Shown here one piece after another: positions 28,202-36,955 of a stretch of 64,000 nt of DNA. A model generated the notes under the pieces. That model ran no database searches and had not been told where the DNA came from. It saw only the letters and a program-made list of their open reading frames with translations. Origin of the DNA: Olleya sediminilitoris (GTDB lineage Bacteria; Bacteroidota; Bacteroidia; Flavobacteriales; Flavobacteriaceae); the NCBI RefSeq assembly GCF_016785945.1, contig NZ_JAEMEF010000009.1, forward strand, positions 62,001 to 126,000. Direction: 5' to 3'. Positions within the stretch are counted from its first letter, which is position 1, and the number at the start of each line of letters is the position of its first letter. Both the position numbers and the translations under genes were made by a program.

Positions 28202-28957
28202 ATGCTTACAAAACGAATAATACCATGTTTAGACATTAAAAACGGAAGAACCGTTAAAGGTGTCAATTTTGTAAACCTTCGTGATGCTGGAGATCCAGTA
28301 GAATTAGCGAAACAATACGCAGTAAAAGGAGCAGATGAGTTGGTTTTTCTAGATATTTCGGCTACATTAGAAGGTAGAAAAACCATGATTGACATGGTTT
28401 TAAAAGTAGCAGAACACGTCAATATTCCGTTTACAGTTGGTGGAGGAATTTCTTCTATTGAAGATGTAGATGTGCTTTTAAAATCTGGAGCAGATAAAGT
28501 GTCTGTAAACTCTTCAGCAGTAAAAAGACCAGAATTAGTTAACGAATTAGCAAACAAATTTGGAAGCCAATGTGTTGTTGTTGCTATAGATGCTAAGCAA
28601 ATTAATGGTGAATGGATAGTCCATTTAGCAGGAGGAAGTATTCCAACCGAATTAAATTTGTTTGATTGGGCAAAAGAGGTTGAAAGTAGAGGAGCAGGTG
28701 AAATATTATTCACGTCTATGAATAACGATGGTACCAAAGCAGGTTTTGCAAACGAAGCTTTAGCCAAGCTGTCTGAAACTTTAAATATTCCTATAATCGC
28801 TTCAGGTGGAGCAGGTACCGTTCAACATTTTGTAGACACCTTTAAAGATGGTAAATCAGACGCTGCATTGGCTGCAAGTGTTTTCCATTTTGGTGAAATT
28901 GCAATAAAAGATTTAAAAGAAGAATTAAGAGATAATAATATAGCAGTACGACTATAA
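28202..28957 (+). CDS. hisF: Imidazole glycerol phosphate synthase, cyclase subunit
   Basis: A 251-residue TIM barrel, starting one base after the hisA stop. [20 protein letters not shown] gives the catalytic Asp11; [35 protein letters not shown] and IASGGAGT follow. With HisH it closes the imidazole ring and releases AICAR. Confidence 0.96.
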   Translation: MLTKRIIPCLDIKNGRTVKGVNFVNLRDAGDPVELAKQYAVKGADELVFLDISATLEGRKTMIDMVLKVAEHVNIPFTVGGGISSIEDVDVLLKSGADKVSVNSSAVKRPELVNELANKFGSQCVVVAIDAKQINGEWIVHLAGGSIPTELNLFDWAKEVESRGAGEILFTSMNNDGTKAGFANEALAKLSETLNIPIIASGGAGTVQHFVDTFKDGKSDAALAASVFHFGEIAIKDLKEELRDNNIAVRL

Positions 28958-28959
28958 AT

Positions 28960-28989
28960 CGTCTTGTTGAATTCGTTTCAGCATTTCAT
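28960..28989 (+). repeat. REP-like palindrome, copy 5 (hisF-hisIE gap)
   Basis: CGTCTTGTTGAATTCGTTTC then AGCATTTCAT, beginning three bases after the hisF stop. Arms TGTTGAA and TTCAGCA pair with one G-U. Confidence 0.75.
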
Positions 28990-29002
28990 AAAAATTAATG
29001 TC

Positions 29003-29063
29003 TTCTCGAGCGCAGTCGAGAGGTTATTTGAAATATAGAGGTCTCGACTGCGCTCGACCAGAC
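29003..29063 (+). repeat. Inverted repeat pair with CTCGAGCGCAGTCGAGA core
   Basis: CTCGAGCGCAGTCGAGA at 29005-29021 is the reverse complement, with one mismatch, of TCTCGACTGCGCTCGAC at 29042-29058. The hairpin would have 17-base arms and a 20-base loop, ending 13 bases before the hisIE start codon. This GC-rich element stands out from its AT-rich surroundings. Confidence 0.85.
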
Positions 29064-29075
29064 AAAACAAAAAAA

Positions 29076-29678
29076 ATGAACATAGATTTTAATAAAAATA
29101 ACGACGGATTAGTACCAGCAGTAATCCAAGACGCAACAACAAAAAATGTATTGATGTTGGGTTACATGAACGAAGAAGCGTTTAATAAAACAAAAGATAC
29201 TAAATTAGTTACCTTTTTTAGCAGAACAAAAAACCGTTTATGGACTAAAGGAGAAGAGAGTGGTAACGTTTTAAATCTGGTTGACATTAAATTAGATTGT
29301 GATAATGATACGTTATTAATTCAAGTAAATCCAAAAGGTCCAACATGTCATACAGGAAGCGATACCTGCTGGAACGACGCAAATACTGAAAATTTTGGAT
29401 TCATTTCTAAATTAGAAAACACAATTGAAAGTCGTGTAAAAAGTGGAGATTCTTCTACATCCTATGTAGCTTCATTATTTGCAAAAGGTATTAATAAGGT
29501 GGCTCAAAAAGTAGGAGAGGAAGCTGTAGAAGTGGTTATTGAAGCAAAAGATGATAACGACGATTTGTTTTTAAACGAAAGCGCAGATTTATTGTTCCAT
29601 TACTTAATGTTATTACAAGCTAAAGGTTTTAAAATCAAAGATGTAGTTAGTGTTTTAAAAGGACGTGAAAAAAAATAA
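29076..29678 (+). CDS. hisIE: Bifunctional phosphoribosyl-AMP cyclohydrolase / phosphoribosyl-ATP diphosphatase
   Basis: A 200-residue HisI-HisE fusion carrying out steps two and three of the pathway. The HisI half has LGYMNEEAF, LWTKGEESGN and DCDNDTLLIQV with GPTCHTGSDTCW zinc ligands. The HisE half (from about residue 110) has KGINKVAQKVGEEAVEVVIE and ESADLLFHYLMLL. A longer reading from 28998 would translate the repeat hairpin and adds no conserved residue, so I start at 29076. Confidence 0.95.
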   Translation: MNIDFNKNNDGLVPAVIQDATTKNVLMLGYMNEEAFNKTKDTKLVTFFSRTKNRLWTKGEESGNVLNLVDIKLDCDNDTLLIQVNPKGPTCHTGSDTCWNDANTENFGFISKLENTIESRVKSGDSSTSYVASLFAKGINKVAQKVGEEAVEVVIEAKDDNDDLFLNESADLLFHYLMLLQAKGFKIKDVVSVLKGREKK

Positions 29679-29721
29679 AGTCTTTTTTCGGGTTTTGTAC
29701 GTATAATAATTAAACTGAAAA

Positions 29722-31137
29722 ATGATCAACCAAATCAATTTTAGAAACTACTTCCTAGCTTTAAGTTTGGCTTTATCTTTAACATCTTGTTTTGATGATA
29801 TAGATGATGACCAAACAGCTACGGTTGTAACACCTTTAAGTCCAACAGATCCTGACAATCCAAATCCGTTTAATGGAGTCATGACACCAATAGACGTTAT
29901 GCCTTACGATCAAATTTCTAATGAGCGTTATTGTATTGACCTTCAAGCTTGGGACATACCAAACAATAGAACAGAACCAGTTAAAACAACAGATAATATT
30001 CAAGCAGCTATTGATTGGGCTATTTCACAAGGTTATGGTGAAGTTTGTTTGCCTGCAGGACATTATTTAATTGGTAAATATGGTAATGATATTTATCAAG
30101 CAGGAATAGTTTTGGATAGCAATATGGCGTTGTTATTAGATCAAAATGCCATAATTGAAATGGCACCAAATAATAAATGGAATTACTGTGCAATAGCTGT
30201 TCGTGGTAAATCTCATGTTGTAATTTCTGGAGGAACTATTCTTGGAGATAGAGATAATCATGAATATACTCCAAGAACTAGTGATGGTGCTGTAGCTCAT
30301 GATGAAGGTCATTTAATTTGTATTGAAGATGAAAGTGAATATGTTACCGTTGAAAATGTAACTTTAGGTAAAGCTAATGGTGACGGAATATTATTGGTTG
30401 GTAGTCCAAGTGATGCAGATCAACAATTACTAAAAAATATTGATATTAGAAGAAACAACTTCTCAGATAATAGACGTCAAGGTATTTCACTTGTTGGAAG
30501 TGCTGAAGTTTTGATAGAAAACAATGAAATTCATCATACAAATGGAGTTGCTCCTCAATTTGGAATTGATTTAGAAGGTGCTGGACGATTAAATGAAAAT
30601 ATTACAATTAGAAATAATTATTTTCACAATAATAGAGGTGGAGACATTGTAAATACGGATGGGAAAAATGTTTTACTTGAAGATAATATTTTATTACAAG
30701 GAGAAGATAGCCAGTATATTGATGGACCAATAGTCTATTGGAAAAATGCAGATTGGACTATTAGAAATAATAGCATAACCATGCGTACAGTATCTGTTAA
30801 TAACTGGAATGGTATTATAATGTATTCCAACGATAGTCCTAAAACTAATCCTGCAACCACTTACATATACGATAATGCATTAAATAACTGTGGTATGTAT
30901 ATGTATAAAGGTGCTGATTTAGAAATATCAAATAACTTTATGGATAATGGTCACCTGGCATTTAAAGAGATGACTAATCTTACGTTGACAAATAATATAG
31001 TTGAACATCCAAGTCAATGTTGGGCTTATCGTTTTTTAGAAGTTAGCGGTAGTGCTTCTGGTAATACTTATAATCAAGAACCATTTGATATACCTTTAGA
31101 AGAAAACACTCCATGGGATGGTTGTTGGATTAATTAA
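29722..31137 (+). CDS. Right-handed parallel beta-helix lipoprotein
   Basis: A 471-residue lipoprotein (lipobox LTSC, Cys at about 26, followed by an acidic DDIDDD stretch). The body is a pectate-lyase-like beta-helix: NIQAAIDWAISQGYGEVCLP starts the fold, and repeated asparagine-rich coils follow (NVTLGKANGDGILLVG, IRRNNFSDNRRQGISLVG, IRNNYFHNNRGGDI). It resembles Pectate_lyase_3 and polysaccharide-degrading surface proteins. The substrate is not deducible. It is isolated from any PUL-type susCD pair. A terminator follows. Confidence 0.85.
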   Translation: MINQINFRNYFLALSLALSLTSCFDDIDDDQTATVVTPLSPTDPDNPNPFNGVMTPIDVMPYDQISNERYCIDLQAWDIPNNRTEPVKTTDNIQAAIDWAISQGYGEVCLPAGHYLIGKYGNDIYQAGIVLDSNMALLLDQNAIIEMAPNNKWNYCAIAVRGKSHVVISGGTILGDRDNHEYTPRTSDGAVAHDEGHLICIEDESEYVTVENVTLGKANGDGILLVGSPSDADQQLLKNIDIRRNNFSDNRRQGISLVGSAEVLIENNEIHHTNGVAPQFGIDLEGAGRLNENITIRNNYFHNNRGGDIVNTDGKNVLLEDNILLQGEDSQYIDGPIVYWKNADWTIRNNSITMRTVSVNNWNGIIMYSNDSPKTNPATTYIYDNALNNCGMYMYKGADLEISNNFMDNGHLAFKEMTNLTLTNNIVEHPSQCWAYRFLEVSGSASGNTYNQEPFDIPLEENTPWDGCWIN

Positions 31138-31160
31138 AATGTTTAATTAATTTATGAATT

Positions 31161-31193
31161 AAAAAAACATCAGCTAAATGCTGATGTTTTTTT
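31161..31193 (+). terminator. Bidirectional terminator between convergent genes
   Basis: Perfect 14-base arms AAAAAAACATCAGC and GCTGATGTTTTTTT with loop TAAAT. The A-run and T-run allow termination in both directions, serving the beta-helix gene and the minus-strand gene beyond. Confidence 0.93.
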
Positions 31194-31206
31194 ATTAGTT
31201 ATAATT

Positions 31207-31623
31207 TTAAGACAGCCATCCTTTTTTTGTAGCATAATCTGATAACCAAACTAAGGCTATACCAACTAAAATTATCATTGGTGTCATAGCGTTAGTCATT
31301 TTTATTACAAAAGCCAAATAACACATTTGTATTATTGCTGCTACTAATGATATTAATAATACATTAAATGCCCATTTCTTTTTTAATACAAGAGCTAAAC
31401 TTCCAATAGTTCCAGCAAAAACAGCTATAGCAAATGCACCAAGGTACCAAGAAGGTAAATTAGCATACATGTCTTGTTCTGCTTTAGGTAATTGTGCAAT
31501 CATCTCATCTGTCATTAAAGTTTGTCCTAGGTAAGCCATAACACCTAGTGCATTCCATATTAAAGCAATAATGCTAATAACTAAAAACCACATTGGTGGT
31601 TTTTGAGTGGTTACGTTAGTCAT
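31207..31623 (-). CDS. Hypothetical four-helix membrane protein
   Basis: A 138-residue protein with four predicted membrane helices (about 12-32, 60-80, 85-105 and 112-130), and a polar loop between helices 1 and 2. Similar Bacteroidota proteins are sometimes labelled sugar transporter without evidence; I make no functional call. It converges on the beta-helix gene. Confidence 0.75.
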   Translation of the reverse strand: MTNVTTQKPPMWFLVISIIALIWNALGVMAYLGQTLMTDEMIAQLPKAEQDMYANLPSWYLGAFAIAVFAGTIGSLALVLKKKWAFNVLLISLVAAIIQMCYLAFVIKMTNAMTPMIILVGIALVWLSDYATKKGWLS

Positions 31624-31715
31624 AATTTAAGTTTTTAGTTAGTTAAAGTGTTTCAAGGTATAAAATTTTTGCGATATGTGGCGTAAAGCAGTATTTTCGG
31701 CATTCAAAATTAGAT

Positions 31716-32495
31716 ATGCAGAAAAAGTTTTTTTACGTGATAAGCGTACAGTATTTAGGATACAGGTTTCATGGTTGGCAAAAACAACCAAACTTAAAGA
31801 CGTTGCATTTAATGATTGATAGGACATTAAACTTCATTTTAGAAAAAAAGAAATTTAAAACGTTAACTTCTGGTCGTACAGATGCTATGGTTAGTGCAGA
31901 AAGTGCAGCTTTTGAGCTTTTTTTAGAAGAACCTATTGAGGATGCTGAAGCATTTTTAGCACTGTTTAATACCAACTTACCACAAGATATCAGAGCCTTG
32001 CAAATACGTGAGGTAGATAGTAAGTTTAATATTATACAACACTCTAAAGTAAAAGAATATCTTTATATGTTTGCTTTTGGAGATAAGTTTCATCCATTTT
32101 GTGCTCCAATTTTAACAACTATACTAGATCCTTTAGATATAGACTTAATGAAAGAAGGAGCTAAACTGTTTGAAGGTGAGCATTATTTAAAAAAATATTG
32201 TTACAAACCAACAGATAATGGTATTTATAATCGTACCATCTTAAAATGCGAAATTGTAGAGAATACCATTTATACTGCTAGCTTTTTTCCTGAGAAAAGC
32301 TACATATTACGTGTAAAAGGAAAAGGTTTTATGCGAAACCAAATACGATTAATGATGGGAGCTTTAATACATTTAGGACAAGGTAAACGTACTTTACAAG
32401 ATATTGAAGCTAGCTTAAAACCAGATTTTACAGGAGATGTGTATTACGTTGCCCCTGCTTCGGGACTGATTTTAAATAGTATTCAATTTGAGTAA
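31716..32495 (+). CDS. TruA-like tRNA pseudouridine synthase
   Basis: A 259-residue member of the TruA family. SGRTDAMVSA carries the catalytic Asp, although the canonical motif is GRTDAGVHA, so the residues after the Asp differ. QYLGYRFHGWQKQP at the start and GKGFMRNQIRLMMGAL near the end are typical. TruA modifies U38-40 of tRNAs; many Bacteroidota carry a second, divergent copy, and this may be that paralogue. Confidence 0.82.
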   Translation: MQKKFFYVISVQYLGYRFHGWQKQPNLKTLHLMIDRTLNFILEKKKFKTLTSGRTDAMVSAESAAFELFLEEPIEDAEAFLALFNTNLPQDIRALQIREVDSKFNIIQHSKVKEYLYMFAFGDKFHPFCAPILTTILDPLDIDLMKEGAKLFEGEHYLKKYCYKPTDNGIYNRTILKCEIVENTIYTASFFPEKSYILRVKGKGFMRNQIRLMMGALIHLGQGKRTLQDIEASLKPDFTGDVYYVAPASGLILNSIQFE

Positions 32496-32672
32496 AAGTT
32501 CTAAAACTAGTCATTTTTCTTCATTTTAACACTAATTTATTAAGAAAACACCCTGTTTTATACCTATTTGTTGTAATTCTATAACATTCTAAAAAAATCA
32601 TATAACATGTAAACTGTATTCGTGTTGCATCTTTGTACCAGAGATAATTAACAACCTAAAAAAACAGAACAC

Positions 32673-33176
32673 ATGAATTATTTGAATATGCAAGATGAAA
32701 AACTATTACCTGTAGTTATAGAGTTAAATACCTTATTAGCAGATTACAATATATATTATCAAAAACTAAGAAGCTTTCACTGGAACGTGTTAGGTAAAAA
32801 CTTTTTTGACCTACACGAAAAGTTTGAAAACATGTACAATGAAGCTAAAGTAAAAGTTGACGAAATAGCAGAACGTATTTTAACCTTAAGACATCATCCG
32901 GTTAGTAAATTTAGCGACTATTTAAAATTATCATCTTTATCTGAAGCATCAAGTATGATTACGGATCAAGAAATGATAGATGAGTTGTTAAATGACCACA
33001 AAACAATGTTATCTCAAATGACACAAGTTTTAAGTAAGTCTGAAGATGCTGGAGACGAAGGTACAATTGACTTAATAGGAGCTTATATCAGAGAATTAGA
33101 AAAATCTAGTTGGATGTTAAATGCTTGGTCAAAAACCACTTCAGATCAACTTAAAAAAGTGGTAACAAATAGCTAA
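32673..33176 (+). CDS. dps: Dps-family DNA-binding ferritin-like protein
   Basis: A 167-residue four-helix-bundle protein. The intersubunit ferroxidase signature is present in RSFHWNVLGKNFFDLHEKFE with NMYNEAKVKVDEIAERI (His, His, Asp, Glu). Dps dodecamers bind DNA and oxidise iron with hydrogen peroxide. It is the first gene of a group with mscS, DUF1328 and two acidic lipoproteins, all on the plus strand. Confidence 0.93.
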   Translation: MNYLNMQDEKLLPVVIELNTLLADYNIYYQKLRSFHWNVLGKNFFDLHEKFENMYNEAKVKVDEIAERILTLRHHPVSKFSDYLKLSSLSEASSMITDQEMIDELLNDHKTMLSQMTQVLSKSEDAGDEGTIDLIGAYIRELEKSSWMLNAWSKTTSDQLKKVVTNS

Positions 33177-33220
33177 TACTTTAAGTTTTACTTAAATATT
33201 AACTAATAATACCAATTACT

Positions 33221-34126
33221 ATGAAAAATCAATTATCAGAAGCCTATAATTTGTTAGTAGGCAAATTAGAAGGATGGTTAAATGCCATAATATCTAACAT
33301 ACCAAATTTATTACTTGCAATTGTAGTCTTATTTGTCTCTTATTTTATTGCAAAATACGTTAATAAATACGTTACAAAATTAGTATCAAAACGTGTACAT
33401 CAAAATTCTATAACTAACATGATTGGACGTTTGTCCTCTGTAGTTGTAGTGCTTGCAGGATTGTTTTTAGCTTTAGGGATTTTAAACTTAAGTAAAACAT
33501 TAACCTCTTTATTAGCTGGTGCAGGTGTTGCAGGTTTGGCAATTGGTTTAGCCTTACAAGGGACTTTATCTAACACTTTTGCTGGTATTGTGCTATCCTT
33601 CAGAAAAAAGATTCAAATAGGACATTGGGTAGAAACCAATGGGTTTTCTGGAGAAGTTATAGATATTAACTTAAAAGATTTTACCATAAAGGAAGCTGAT
33701 AATAACATGGTTGTTATACCAAATAAGATGATTTTAGAAAATCCATTAAAAAATTACACACTAACTACTAAAATGAGAGTTTTCTTGGAGTGTGGAGTAG
33801 GATATGAGTCAGATTTAGACCATGTAGAACAATTAACAAAACAAACTATTTGCAACACATTTGATCAAATAGATTCACCCGATGACGTAGAGTTTTACTT
33901 TACAGAATATGGTGGAAGCTCGATTAATTACTTATGTAGATTTTGGATTGATGCAGAAAATGCACTTGAAAAAATGCGATCTAAAAGTAAAGCTATAATC
34001 GAGATCAAAAAAGCTTATGACAAAGAAAATATAAACATACCTTTTCCTATTAGAACGCTTCAATTTGATAACAAATTATCTTTTGATGCACCTCAGGAAG
34101 TCGAGAATTCATTCTCAAATAACTAA
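33221..34126 (+). CDS. Small-conductance mechanosensitive channel, MscS family
   Basis: A 301-residue protein with N-terminal membrane helices (about 22-45 and 63-85), and the pore helix GAGVAGLAIGLALQGTLSNT, whose Gly/Ala pattern is the MscS signature. The cytoplasmic beta domain follows (FSGEVIDINLKDFTIKEADN, VVIPNKMILENPLKNYT). It gates under osmotic downshift. Lies 45 bases after dps. Confidence 0.92.
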   Translation: MKNQLSEAYNLLVGKLEGWLNAIISNIPNLLLAIVVLFVSYFIAKYVNKYVTKLVSKRVHQNSITNMIGRLSSVVVVLAGLFLALGILNLSKTLTSLLAGAGVAGLAIGLALQGTLSNTFAGIVLSFRKKIQIGHWVETNGFSGEVIDINLKDFTIKEADNNMVVIPNKMILENPLKNYTLTTKMRVFLECGVGYESDLDHVEQLTKQTICNTFDQIDSPDDVEFYFTEYGGSSINYLCRFWIDAENALEKMRSKSKAIIEIKKAYDKENINIPFPIRTLQFDNKLSFDAPQEVENSFSNN

Positions 34127-34177
34127 TAGTAAAGTACTTTTAGTTACTAATATTAATCATTTAAAACCAAAAAAATT

Positions 34178-34339
34178 ATGTTACGTTGGACAATCACATT
34201 TATTATTATAGCACTAATCGCAGGAGTCTTAGGATTTGGCGGAATTGCAGGAGCATCTGCAGGAATTGCTAAAATTTTATTCTTCATTTTTATAGTACTG
34301 TTTGTACTATCATTAATTAAAGGAGCGGTAAAATCATAA
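34178..34339 (+). CDS. DUF1328 family small membrane protein
   Basis: A 53-residue protein beginning [20 protein letters not shown], then [20 protein letters not shown], the DUF1328 (YtjA) pattern of two hydrophobic helices with GFGGIAG between them. Members are often found with stress and envelope genes; no biochemical role is established. Located 51 bases after mscS. Confidence 0.88.
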   Translation: MLRWTITFIIIALIAGVLGFGGIAGASAGIAKILFFIFIVLFVLSLIKGAVKS

Positions 34340-34435
34340 ATACAATTAAATAAAAAACTAATCAGTCATTATATATAGTTTAGAAGCAAAAATAAGTCGA
34401 CTGATTAGCTTTTATTAACCCTTAAACCAAAAACA

Positions 34436-34645
34436 ATGAAAAAGTTATTATATACTTTTCTAATTCTATTTTCACTGTCACTAGTGGTTACAGGATGTAG
34501 AGAAGAAAAATCAACTGAAGAAACAGTCGAAGAGGCTATTGATGATGTTGAAGATGGACTAGAAGATGCTTCAGACGAAGTTGAAGACGCTATGGACGAT
34601 GTTGAAGACAACATTGATGACACTGGAGATGACATTGAAGATTAA
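34436..34645 (+). CDS. Acidic small lipoprotein A
   Basis: A 69-residue lipoprotein: signal MKKLLYTFLILFSLSLVV, lipobox VTGC at residues 18-21, then REEKSTEETVEEAIDDVED and further Glu/Asp heptad-like repeats to the end. Nearly half of the mature part is acidic, suggesting an extended or coiled, ion-binding surface peptide. Closely related to the next gene, so a duplication. Confidence 0.8.
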   Translation: MKKLLYTFLILFSLSLVVTGCREEKSTEETVEEAIDDVEDGLEDASDEVEDAMDDVEDNIDDTGDDIED

Positions 34646-34698
34646 TACCTTCAATTAAAAAATCAACCAAAATATTAACCACACAAAAAATACAAACC

Positions 34699-34839
34699 AT
34701 GAAAAAATTAGCATATACCTTTATTTTATTATTCTCTTTATCTGTAGTATTAACAGGTTGTAGAGAAGAAACAACAGGAGAAAAAGTAGAAGACGCTGTA
34801 GAAGATGTAGCAGATGACGTTGAAGATTCAGTAGATTAA
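34699..34839 (+). CDS. Acidic small lipoprotein B
   Basis: A 46-residue paralogue of lipoprotein A: MKKLAYTFILLFSLSVVLTG, Cys21, then REETTGEKVEDAVEDVADD and VEDSVD. The signal peptide and CREE start are nearly identical to the upstream copy while the acidic tail is shorter. Below usual length cut-offs but convincing because of the shared signature. Confidence 0.8.
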   Translation: MKKLAYTFILLFSLSVVLTGCREETTGEKVEDAVEDVADDVEDSVD

Positions 34840-34902
34840 ATCACATTGCTGTGAAAAGAAAAAATAATTATCACATATAAATTATATGTTAGATTAACAG
34901 TA

Positions 34903-34938
34903 ACAAAAGCCTCAGTTTATTTGAGGCTTTTGTATTTT
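34903..34938 (+). terminator. Intrinsic terminator after the stress cluster
   Basis: Arms ACAAAAGCCTCA (34903-34914) and TGAGGCTTTTGT (34922-34933), then TATTTTT. Confidence 0.9.
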
Positions 34939-34958
34939 TACAAATAAATAAACAGGTT

Positions 34959-35630
34959 ATGAGCATTAAAACAGCTTTAAATTTTCTTAATAAATTAAAA
35001 TCTAATAATAATCGTGATTGGTTTGCAGATCAAAAGACAGAATATGATAAAGCTTTAAAAGCAATTAAAATATTGTTTAATGAAGTGTACACTAATTTGC
35101 AATCCCACGACGAATTTGAAAAACTTAAAATATTCAGAATTTACAGAGATGTAAGATTTTCTAAAAATAAATTACCATACAAAAATAATTTTGGAGCAGC
35201 TTTCCATCGTGTCAAACCTAGATTACGAGGTGGATATTATATGCAGATAGAACCAAGTAATAATTTTATTGCTGTCGGATTTTGGAATCCAGAAAAAGAC
35301 GATTTACTGCGTATTAGAAAAGAATTTGAAATGGACGATCAAGAGGTTAGAGATATTATTAATGAAAAGTCTTTACAACAGGTTTGGGGAAATTTACAAG
35401 GTGAAGAGTTAAAAACAGCTCCAAGAGATTTTGATAAAAATCATCCAGCTATTGATTTAATAAGAAAAAAACAATTCATTTTTACTAAGCAATATACTGA
35501 TGCAGAGATTACTGCACCAGATTTTGCAAAACAAGTTAGTGATGATTTTAAAACCATCAGACCATTTTTTGATTATATGAGTGATGTTTTAACTACAGAC
35601 TTAAATGGTGAATCTATAATTAAAGATTAA
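34959..35630 (+). CDS. DUF2461 domain protein
   Basis: A 223-residue cytoplasmic protein. FLNKLKSNNNRDWFADQKTE at the N-terminus and IFRIYRDVRFSKNKLPYKNN with a following FGAAFHR are the hallmarks of the DUF2461 (TIGR02453) family. Another block is GGYYMQIEPSNNFIAVGFWNP. The role of the family is unknown. It stands alone between a terminator and a convergent gene. Confidence 0.88.
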   Translation: MSIKTALNFLNKLKSNNNRDWFADQKTEYDKALKAIKILFNEVYTNLQSHDEFEKLKIFRIYRDVRFSKNKLPYKNNFGAAFHRVKPRLRGGYYMQIEPSNNFIAVGFWNPEKDDLLRIRKEFEMDDQEVRDIINEKSLQQVWGNLQGEELKTAPRDFDKNHPAIDLIRKKQFIFTKQYTDAEITAPDFAKQVSDDFKTIRPFFDYMSDVLTTDLNGESIIKD

Positions 35631-35660
35631 ACAACATCAGTTATAGTGTATTTGTTCAGG

Positions 35661-36077
35661 CTAAACAGCCTTTAAAGTTTTTGGTTTTTCAAATAGTTGA
35701 ATATTACTCTGTAAACGTTGTTTAACAATATTCATCATTCGCTTATTTAAAGCGGACGAGTTTAGTATATATTTTTGATATTCATCTATGGTAAATTGCC
35801 CAATAACCATTCCTTTTAAACTGTTTCTAAATTTGATGTCTTTGTGTATAGCGTTTTCAATGTAAGTCATTCGTTTTTCAATAGTTAACTGGTAAAATAC
35901 ATTTTTGTGTTTAGCGATGTAATTTCTAAAAACAGCTATAAACAAATCGTTTTGAAGCTTGATAATTGGACGTAATGTGGAGTTTTGGAAACGCTCATCA
36001 TCACTCATATCTGGACTAATAGTAATACTTTTAATAATTGGTCTAATGGCTAATAGTTGTGTGTCTCTTGTAGTCAT
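35661..36077 (-). CDS. Hypothetical cytoplasmic protein
   Basis: A 138-residue soluble, mostly helical protein with a basic C-terminus (KQRLQSNIQLFEKPKTLKAV). I do not recognise the family; homologues in Flavobacteriaceae exist in my memory under misleading glyoxalase labels, but no glyoxalase motif is visible. Divergent from the thioesterase gene. Confidence 0.7.
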   Translation of the reverse strand: MTTRDTQLLAIRPIIKSITISPDMSDDERFQNSTLRPIIKLQNDLFIAVFRNYIAKHKNVFYQLTIEKRMTYIENAIHKDIKFRNSLKGMVIGQFTIDEYQKYILNSSALNKRMMNIVKQRLQSNIQLFEKPKTLKAV

Positions 36078-36151
36078 AATTATTAAGTTTTAATAAAAAT
36101 ATCGATAATAAAGACTAATAGTCGTATCAATAAATATAGTTTTTAACTGTG

Positions 36152-36180
36152 TTGTTAACAATTAAGATTATTTATCTTTG
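36152..36180 (+). promoter_or_regulatory. Promoter of the thioesterase gene
   Basis: TTG (36152-36154), 18-base spacer, TATCTTTG (36173-36180): an exact TAnnTTTG -7 box with an acceptable -33 box. Start codon 15 bases downstream, so a very short leader. Confidence 0.65.
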
Positions 36181-36195
36181 AGGTAAAGATTTAAT

Positions 36196-36585
36196 ATGAG
36201 ATTTCACACAAGAAAATGGGTTAAACCCGAAGATTTAAATCCAAACGGAACACTGTTTGGAGGTCAGTTATTAGCATGGATTGATGAAGAAGCTGCTTTA
36301 TACACCATCATACAACTAGAAAACAACAAAGTGGTTACAAAATATATGAGCGAAATTAACTTCATGGCTAAAGCTGTAGAAGGTGATATTGTCGAAATTG
36401 GTATGGAAGTACAAAAATTTGGACGTAGCTCCATCACTTTAAATTGTGAAGTACGAAACATGCGTACACGCGAAACTATTATTACTGTAGAAAATATTAT
36501 TATGGTAAATTTAGACCAAGATGGTAATCCTAAACCACACGGAAAAACTAAAATAGAGTTTGTTAAAGACCGTCTAAATAATTAG
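36196..36585 (+). CDS. Hot-dog acyl-CoA thioesterase
   Basis: A 129-residue single hot-dog domain. NPNGTLFGGQLLAWIDEEAA is the YciA/acyl-CoA thioesterase II signature with the catalytic Asp, followed by FMAKAVEGDIVEI and FGRSSITLNCEVRNMRT. It hydrolyses acyl-CoA in the cytoplasm; chain-length preference cannot be read from sequence. Confidence 0.88.
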   Translation: MRFHTRKWVKPEDLNPNGTLFGGQLLAWIDEEAALYTIIQLENNKVVTKYMSEINFMAKAVEGDIVEIGMEVQKFGRSSITLNCEVRNMRTRETIITVENIIMVNLDQDGNPKPHGKTKIEFVKDRLNN

Positions 36586-36587
36586 TA

Positions 36588-36863
36588 TTAAGATTTTAGA
36601 TATTTCTTATCTACATAAAACGTCCCAAACGGTAGGATAGAAGCTAATAATACTATCCCAAATACTTTATTAGACCATTTTTGTTCTGGCTTAATTAAAA
36701 AAGCTAATGCAATATAGGCTACAAACAGTAATCCATGTGGCATACCAAGTAGTCTGACGTAATAGTCATCTCCTCCAGGTAACCGTTTGTATATAGCAGC
36801 AGCCATTAAAAATAGATATGATAAACCTTCTAATAAAGCTACAATTCTAAATGTATTTAGCAT
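36588..36863 (-). CDS. DUF3817 membrane protein
   Basis: A 91-residue protein with three hydrophobic segments. FRIVALLEGLSYLFLMAAAI and MPHGLLFVAYIALAFLI form the DUF3817 signature, with a conserved Glu in the first helix and HGLLF. Function unknown. It converges on the thioesterase gene with a two-base gap, so the two transcripts probably overlap. Confidence 0.85.
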   Translation of the reverse strand: MLNTFRIVALLEGLSYLFLMAAAIYKRLPGGDDYYVRLLGMPHGLLFVAYIALAFLIKPEQKWSNKVFGIVLLASILPFGTFYVDKKYLKS

Positions 36864-36955
36864 AATAATTATCTTTTTTGTAAAGATAATTTATAGTTTT
36901 CTTTTTTTAGGTTTTATCAAGTGATTTATCACTAAATTCGTTTAAAATTAACGTT

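Noticed and set aside
34405-34635. Ser-rich open frame on the minus strand at the acidic lipoprotein genes
   Set aside because: It mirrors Glu/Asp codons of the lipoprotein repeats; low complexity, no start-site support.
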